From NCBI GenBank assembly GCA_030762935.1, contig CM060883.1, positions 95,896,501 through 95,960,500 on the forward strand: a DNA stretch of 64,000 nucleotides, in the 5' to 3' direction. This DNA comes from Hymenopus coronatus (lineage: Eukaryota > Arthropoda > Insecta > Mantodea > Hymenopodidae). Position numbers and translations under genes: made by a program. Positions 58,436 to 64,000 of the stretch are shown piece after piece. The notes under the pieces were generated by a model. It saw nothing but the letters and a program-made list of their open reading frames with translations, was not told where the DNA came from and did not search any database. Position 1 is the first letter of the stretch; the number at the start of each line of letters is the position of its first letter.

Positions 58436-59405
58436 CGATGGAGTGGGATGATTATGAGAATCATGTAGCAGTGTTAACCCTTCATAAGGTGGGTAAATTG
58501 GCTTCCAAATTCTGATTACCCTTAGGAAGCCGGAAATAAGCAAAATGTTTGTGTAGCGGGATGGTTGAGGATCGCCCAGAGACAAGTTCATCCACACAAC
58601 ATTAGGGACAAACAGATGGTTACATCAGTGGCAGCTCCAATTTGCCAAAATTCTGTGAGAAAATAGTAAGTATAGGCTTGAGAGCTGAACATTTAAAAAA
58701 TGTTCATGTTCTGCCTGTTGACTGATGACCTAGGGTTGAAAGCTTACTGGTGGAGTACAGGTCACCTTCTAACCCACATCTGAAAGAGCAGAGTGATAAA
58801 TCAAAATGCCTTCTTCAGTGTTATGCAAAATATGGCCACAGAAAAATTCTTTCACAGATGAAAAGCTGTTTACTATTAAAGAAGTTTTCCACAAGCAAAA
58901 TGATCATGTTTATCCAAATAATTTCGAGAAGCTTGTGAGAAGATTCTGAAGATCCAAAGAGGCTGTCATCCTGCCTCACTTATGGTTTGGTGGGGAGTGG
59001 CATATGGCACAACTAAATTCCATTTTTGTGAAAAGGGGATAAAAACTTCTGCCAAAGTGTACCAAAACACAATGTTGGAGATTGTTGTGGAGGATTTGGC
59101 AACACTTTGTTCAGGAATCAACAATAGAGCTTCCAGCAGGATTCAGCACCCACTCACAAGGCAAAGCCTACCCAGGATTGGCTGCAGAGAAATGTTCCAA
59201 ACTTCATAGCTCCAGATGATTTGCCTTCCAGCAGCCCTGGACTACAAGTTGTGATCCATACTTGAGGGCATGGTCTGTAAGAAGATACCTGGAGCGCTCC
59301 CTGGCAAAGGCGGTGGTGAACTTTCTTAGCAACTATGCATGATTCTTTTGATGCATCGCCAAAGAGACTTAGGACCTGTGTGAAGGCCAAAGGGGGCCAT
59401 TTTGA
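58436..59405 (+). pseudogene. Mariner-like transposase pseudogene, near full length
   Basis: A plus-strand, multiply frameshifted transposase. It begins MEWDDYENHVAVLTLHKVGK (58,438), continues through a LLQCYAKYGHRKI stretch (about 58,815) to FTDEKLFTIKE (58,851-58,885, first catalytic Asp), then QNDHVYPNN. A FCEKGIKTSAKVYQNTMLE segment follows (about 59,024-59,080), and it ends with YLERSLAKAVVNF and a CEGQRGPF segment near 59,395. The second catalytic region is unreadable. No clear terminal inverted repeats were found within a few hundred bases, so ends are estimated from the coding part only. Confidence 0.8.
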
Positions 59406-59505
59406 AAAATGATTGGTGCTCTCTGTTTGTAATGCATGTAAGTGACCAGTATCAAAAGAATGTTAAATTATTTTTAAAACTGTACAAATGGCTCAGGTTC
59501 ATTTT

Positions 59506-60493
59506 TACTTTCTGTACATATACTATGTACAGTGTATAGAGAAGGTATTGTATTGCTCCCATAAGATTTCACCGGAAATACATGTTTTGAGGCACCCTGA
59601 ATAAAAAAAAATTAGAAAAAAGAGAGAGAGAGAGAGAGAGAGGGTGGGTGGGTGGGGGTGGGCGCCTGTGGGTGTGCATGTGTGTGTGTGTGTTTGTGCA
59701 CGTGCACATGGTGGAGCATAGCTCAAAAACGAAGACAATTATACACCATACTTGGTATTTCAGTTTGGTGTCTTCCAAGAATGCAACAGATTTTCAAAAA
59801 AGTTCCCCCAGCCCCAACTACCCTTTACATGAAACATTTTTCCAAAAATGTTGGTTTTCTCAAAAATGGTTCTAACAATTTTGATTAAAACACTGTATTA
59901 AGATATTTTTATGGCAAACGAAATGTATATCTTGGATTTTCTGGGATTAGCCTCTGAAGACCTCTTCATTCTGGATGGCTTTTCTATAACTGGCAAACCA
60001 TAAGAGATATACAAAAGCTTATTATACAAAAAATGAGATCTCATTAGAACACACAATTTATGTCATATACATTTTTTGTAGAGTTAATGGTTTTCGAGAT
60101 ATTCTGCATTATTGATTTCAATTTTAGCCACTTAGATTTTTCTCACATATTTCTTCTCATTTCCAGTTTGTTTACTCCTGGAAAGCAAAGAAATTGGAAT
60201 TTCAATTGTTTCATATAGTGACTGGTTTTAAAGAACGACACTATTGCTTTAGCCTGTGTATTTTCTTATTTCTTTTCTACTTACAAGGAAGCTAGTAATA
60301 AGACCAATTCTATTTATGTTTGTCTTGATTAACATGATATAGATAATAGATTAATCTTTTGAATAAAAGGTTTCTTTGCCGAAGAGCTAGTGGAAATCAT
60401 GTGAATGGAACACATTAGATTTTTTCCATTCTACTTACAAGGAACCAAATAAAGACAATTTCTGCTAGTGTTTATCTTGATTAGCATGATGTA
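59506..60493 (+). mobile_element. Hairpin-ended interspersed repeat, copy C (left part)
   Basis: Starts with the palindrome at 59,506-59,547 (TACTTTCTGTACATATACTA and GTGTATAGAGAAGGTA) and continues with ATTTCACCGGAAATACATGT. It then has a compound microsatellite (about 59,620-59,700), an AGCATAGCTCAAAAACG block, CTCAAAAATGGTTCTAACAA and the two tandem TTATCTTGATTA segments. At 60,493 it is cut by a Tc1-like transposon and resumes at 62,403 (TGGAAGAATAAGCTTTT) to about 62,475. Copy B supplies the uninterrupted version of the junction (CATGATGTAGATAAAAGAATAAGC). Confidence 0.75.
59620..59700. repeat. Compound microsatellite (AG)n-(GTGG)n-(GT)n
   Basis: About 80 bp of AG dinucleotide, then GGTG-type repeats, then GT dinucleotide. 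It sits at the same internal position of copy C where copy B has (GTCT)n and copies A and D have CA-rich tracts. Confidence 0.95.
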
Positions 60494-60999
60494 CAGTCTC
60501 GTCAGCCATTCTCCGGCTCTGACACTTCTCGAGAGGAGAAACGCGATGTTGCCAGTTCTTTAGCAGGAATTTCAAGCAGAGGAGCACATGTGCATTTAAA
60601 ACATTGTACACATTATTTGCAGATTGAATCGCTACTTCTTAAATGTATGAGTATGCATATTATACATTATTACAAAACAGTAGAACATAGAGACAATTGG
60701 TATGCCATATATGGGGGAAAAAATTATTCTAATTAAGGTGACTACTAAACAATTTAAACAACTTAGACTTAAATAAGTGGGGAAACACAGCAATCCTCAT
60801 AAATATAATTTCCTCGGCTGCTGTTGCCATCAGGACTGAGTGAAATTATCAGTTCCTCCACACATGTTTCCACTACGCCCTTACTTGTTTCAGGATTTTC
60901 CAGGTGTGATCCATGATACTTTTTCATTTATCTGCTGTCACTTGCTGCACCAGTAGTTCAACATCAGCATACACAATGTTTTATTACGTTGTGCAAAGT

Positions 61000-62000
61000 A
61001 TCCTTTCACTTGTGCCCAAATTAATTCAATTGCACTGAAGTGGCAGTGGTAGAGAGGTAGTCTGATGACAATGTGACCATGAGTCTATCTCATGACTACG
61101 GAAGCTTGTACACTTTTAAAATTTCCATGGGTTCTGCTTTCGTCATTTTGCAGACACTCCAGGTATATTGTTTTTCTCCAACCACTGTAGAATGACTTTC
61201 TTTCTATCATTTATTGTCGGTGCTTTGTTTAACTGAACCAAATGGTATAGCACATTGTCCATAACAATAATGGAGTTTGGAGTGATATTTGGCAGAAGAG
61301 ATTCTTGATAATCACGAGTGCTGTTTGATCGGAATAAAAGCATTGCCCCTGGAACAAAACCATGTACACCACCAGCATCTACTTTCTTTCTCAACTGGCA
61401 CAATCTTTGTCCCTGCAACAGTATCATGTGTCCATGTCTTTGTCTTTGTGTGTCCTGCATTTATCAAGTCAAACCATTCTTTAGGGATTAGTTTTTAAAA
61501 TTTCCTGCAAAAATTTGCCATACCATGCAACTAACTCACTTCTTTTCATCACAGCTTTCCTCCCAGGAAATTTCTTAAATCGAAAACCAAGTTCTTTTAG
61601 CACCTTACTTAAGTTGCTTTATTCACCTTCGAATAAGCCAGCTTCCTTCAGAGAGTGCAATAGCTTCCTTTCTCATATAATACTGCCACACATGCTCACT
61701 AATCACATCCTTTTGAAATGTTTAAGGGCTAGCTCGGGGCCTTTTGCTTTCCCAGAGAATGCAGAACTGCAGACGCTGTATTAAAATCAATTGGACATTT
61801 TTCCTATCACACTCTTCACAGTGGTTTTCCCAAGCTTCAGTGCACCACAAACCCTATGCAATATTTGGTCACAGATAGAAGAGATTCTGCTCCTTCTCAG
61901 AGTACTCATGAAGCCCAAACATAAATTCATGGCTTTGGCTCTTATAATATTTTTTTCTTTTGGTTTCTGACAAACCAGTAGCCATATTATTATAACAACA
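61000..62000 (-). pseudogene. DDE_3-type transposase pseudogene
   Basis: Coding remnant of the 1,909-bp transposon, read from about 62,000 down to 61,000. The order is N-terminal helix-turn-helix (61,960-61,800), a region ending RSELVAWYGKFLQ (about 61,550-61,500), an open catalytic stretch (61,460-61,143) with GGVHGFVPGAMLL and NITPNSIIVMDNVLYH, then LNKAPTINDRKK. After a frame change, CHFSAIELIWAQVK (about 61,050-61,010) supplies the terminal Glu. VLYH replaces the usual A-P-Y-H after the catalytic Asp, and SAIEL replaces N-P-I-E-L. It is not functional. Confidence 0.8.
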
Positions 62001-62030
62001 ACAACAACAATAATAATAATAATAATAACA
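61987..62030. repeat. (AAC)n/(AAT)n microsatellite
   Basis: About 44 bp of AAC repeats passing into AAT repeats, inside the nested transposon upstream of its transposase remnant. Confidence 0.95.
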
Positions 62031-62402
62031 CTCAATAGAGTATTCGCGAAAGCACAAAATAGTAAACAAACTGCAGCTGCACAAACTGGAAAAGTAATGA
62101 CGCCATGTGGTCCTTACAAAACACAGTGCTAGATTTGTGTCTGCACTAACAGGGAGATGCTGATTGATGCTCCCAATATTGCCAATGTAACAGTTACTGT
62201 GTGCAACAGATGTAAAAGTAGTATCAGAACACAATGCTGTATTGTTAATGACCAGAAACCTAGTTTTCAAAGGTAATATGTGTCAATCTCATCAATATTT
62301 TGATAATCTGTTTCAATTACACTCACTACATATGCTGGCAATTTTAACCATGTCCTCCATTGCCCTTTTGCCGCCAGAGCTGAAGAACAGCTGGCGAGAC
62401 TC

Positions 62403-62475
62403 TATGGAAGAATAAGCTTTTAAACAATAATTTGTTATAGAGATGTAGAGAGAGTCATGTGAATGGAATACATCA
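62403..62475 (+). mobile_element. Hairpin-ended interspersed repeat, copy C (right part)
   Basis: This is the inner end of copy C displaced by the nested transposon. TGGAAGAATAAGCTTTT, AACAATAATTTGTTATAGAG and ATGTGAATGGAATACAT match copy B at about 57,722-57,785 and, inverted, copy A at about 34,690-34,760. Confidence 0.75.
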
Positions 62476-62983
62476 CATGTGTGTTTTAATGAGATCTACA
62501 TTTTTGTGCAGTAAGTTTTTGCATATTTCTTACAGTTTGCCAGTTATATAAAAGTCATCCAAAATGAAGAGGTGTTCAAAGCCTATTCCCAGAATTTTCA
62601 AGTTGTACATTTCGTTTGTAATAAAAATATCTTAAACATAAGGTATTTTAATCAAAATTGTTACAACCATTTTTGAGAAAATCAACCATTTTTGAAAAAT
62701 GTTCCACGTAAAGAATAGTTGGGATGGGGAATTCTCTTGAAAAGTTTTGTGTTGCATCCTTGGAACATACTCAACTTAAATACCAAGTTTAGTATTTAAC
62801 TGTTTCTGGTTTTCAGCTATGCTGTATGCACACGCACACATGCACAGACGTTTTTCTGAAGAAAAAAATGTTTGACTCAGGGGACTTCAAAACATATTTC
62901 CGGTGAAATCTCGGTACTGAATGTTTGAGTGTGACACAATACCCTCCCTATACACTATGTACATAGTATGTGTAGAGTAAGTA
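62476..62983 (-). mobile_element. Hairpin-ended interspersed repeat, copy D (inverted outer half)
   Basis: This is the outer half of the same family in reverse orientation, ending in the palindrome at 62,940-62,983 (CCCTATACACTATGTACATA then GTGTAGAGTAAGTA). It matches, inverted, the left part of copy C from 59,506 to about 60,050 nearly block by block (microsatellite, AGCATAGCTGAAAACC, TTTTCTCAAAAATGGTT, TGGATGACTTTTATATAACT). Together C and D form a foldback structure with arms of about 510-550 bp. Confidence 0.75.
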
Positions 62984-64000
62984 AAAGGAACTAGGTCCAG
63001 CAGCTTTGTGCTCTAGCACTCATGTTTTTTGTAAAAGCTTTTTTATAGCCATACCAACAATTTAGCAGTGTTTTTCTGATACCTATAGTTGTATAGAAAG
63101 TATATGAAAGTACAGTGATAGTGAAAACTGCTGGGGTTTAGTCATTGCTCCACCGGCCGCACAATAATCCCACAGCTCGGCTTTGCAGCTTAAGATCCTA
63201 ACACTTTGTGGCTTCATGATTTCACCACCGTAAAACACAGTTTGTTAGATCACATGTTGGCGGCTCTGAATGTCAACAGCGATAGCTAGCAAGTGCATGT
63301 ATATCGGCAAACTCATTCAATGGCAACCAAGGCATCAGAGAATGCCCAGGCTACATGTCAGTCTTGCAAAGTTTAAGAAATGGGAGAAACATTTTCGCCA
63401 AAATTTGATAAAACCTGCACAGGTTATCTGGATTAGAAAATATTTTAAATGTAAACATGTTCAGATTTGAAATTTGCTAAATTGCAGAGATTTAACATTT
63501 TCTTGGGAGGTTTCAGCTTCACTGGTCCCTCAGATAAGCCCTTTATCGCTCTACAGTCATAACTGATCCACTTCTCTAGTGAAAAGAGAGAAGAAAAAAA
63601 ATCCCGGGCTATGTTTTGAAGCTTAGGGCGCATCTAACAGAGCAATAACTACACAGCGGCTCTAATGGCAGAATAACAAAAGTACTTAATCCAGATTACA
63701 GTGGGAAAGTTCAATGTGTGTAAAATATGTATGACATATTTATTGAAATACAACGCCCTTTATTTTTTTCTTAAGGCCTACCTGGGGGCAAAAATATGGG
63801 CATTACTAATATCCTTTGTGTTTTATGTAGTTAATTTGGTGGTGTTATCAATTATTGATGTAATAATGTAGGTAGTAGCTTTTTTTGGCAACAGAGAGGA
63901 GTATATCACCCACATTTATGCTGTAAATACGGCCACCTTACTGCAAATAATGAAAAGCAATGAGCAATTGAACCAATGTTTTTTATTTAACAAATCAACA
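62984..64000. other. Right edge, nothing recognised
   Basis: No exon, domain, terminal repeat or tandem repeat was recognised on either strand. The missing first exon of the zinc-finger gene was looked for here on the minus strand (a CxxC near a start codon followed by a GT donor) and not found. Confidence 0.3.

Larger units (their letters stand above)
60494..62402 (-). mobile_element. Tc1/mariner-superfamily transposon (DDE_3 type), nested
   Basis: Inverted ends CAGTCTCGTCAGCCATTCTC and (inverted right end) GAGTCTCGCCAGCTGTTCTT are similar over about 28 bp. Both sides carry TA (60,492-60,493 and 62,403-62,404). Length is 1,909 bp. The minus strand carries a decayed transposase: SRISSICDQILHRVCGALKL (helix-turn-helix), ELGFRFKKFPGRK, PNSIIVMDNVLYH (second catalytic Asp), and YHCHFSAIELIWAQVKGY (final Glu). 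Stops and frame changes occur throughout. Confidence 0.85.

Noticed and set aside
59648..59888. Frames across the compound microsatellite
   Set aside because: Low-complexity Gly/Val/Cys or Thr/His repeats come from (GTGG)n and (GT)n. They overlap on both strands and extend into non-coding repeat sequence.

Overview
This is eukaryotic, almost certainly arthropod and probably insect DNA. The one host gene that can be supported is a ZAD-C2H2 zinc-finger gene, a class expanded mainly in arthropods. It has GT-AG introns of about 11.3 and 6.9 kb that are packed with transposons. There is no operon-like coding, and the rest of the window is satellite and mobile-element sequence. The high transposon load and long introns would suit a large-genome hemimetabolous insect, but the species cannot be named from the sequence. 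All alignments were made by eye, so identity levels are estimates.

Positions 1-32,734 are one continuous satellite array with a monomer of about 86 bp. It enters at the left edge and holds roughly 350 diverged monomers. Eight copies of a 293-295 bp tRNA-derived SINE (minus orientation) lie in it, every one at the same monomer position with the same 13-bp flanking duplication. The SINE therefore inserted once and was amplified as part of larger units of about 2.9-3.6 kb. Two near-identical tandem duplications are visible: 3,290-bp period at 11,231-17,810 and 2,934-bp period at about 20,628-26,409. The last 6.5 kb of the array has no SINE.

The array ends at an A-tailed insertion (32,735) followed by two head-to-head copies of a Penelope-like element with a GIY-YIG endonuclease end (33,197-34,357). 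From 34.7 kb onward the sequence is a patchwork of decayed elements: three complete copies plus one reversed half copy of a hairpin-ended repeat family, five Tc1/mariner-superfamily elements, a piggyBac-type element with TTAA duplications, a long-TIR element, a Helitron helicase remnant, a non-LTR reverse-transcriptase fragment, a Ty3/gypsy integrase fragment, a Harbinger fragment, possible hAT-like fragments, a 102/117-bp minisatellite and several microsatellites. Three insertions are nested with readable empty sites.

The zinc-finger gene is read on the minus strand through exons 56,820-56,683 (second half of the ZAD), 49,766-49,657 (acidic linker) and 38,322-37,341 (basic linker plus six C2H2 fingers and stop). 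Together these give 409 in-frame codons. The first coding exon was not found and may lie beyond 64,000.
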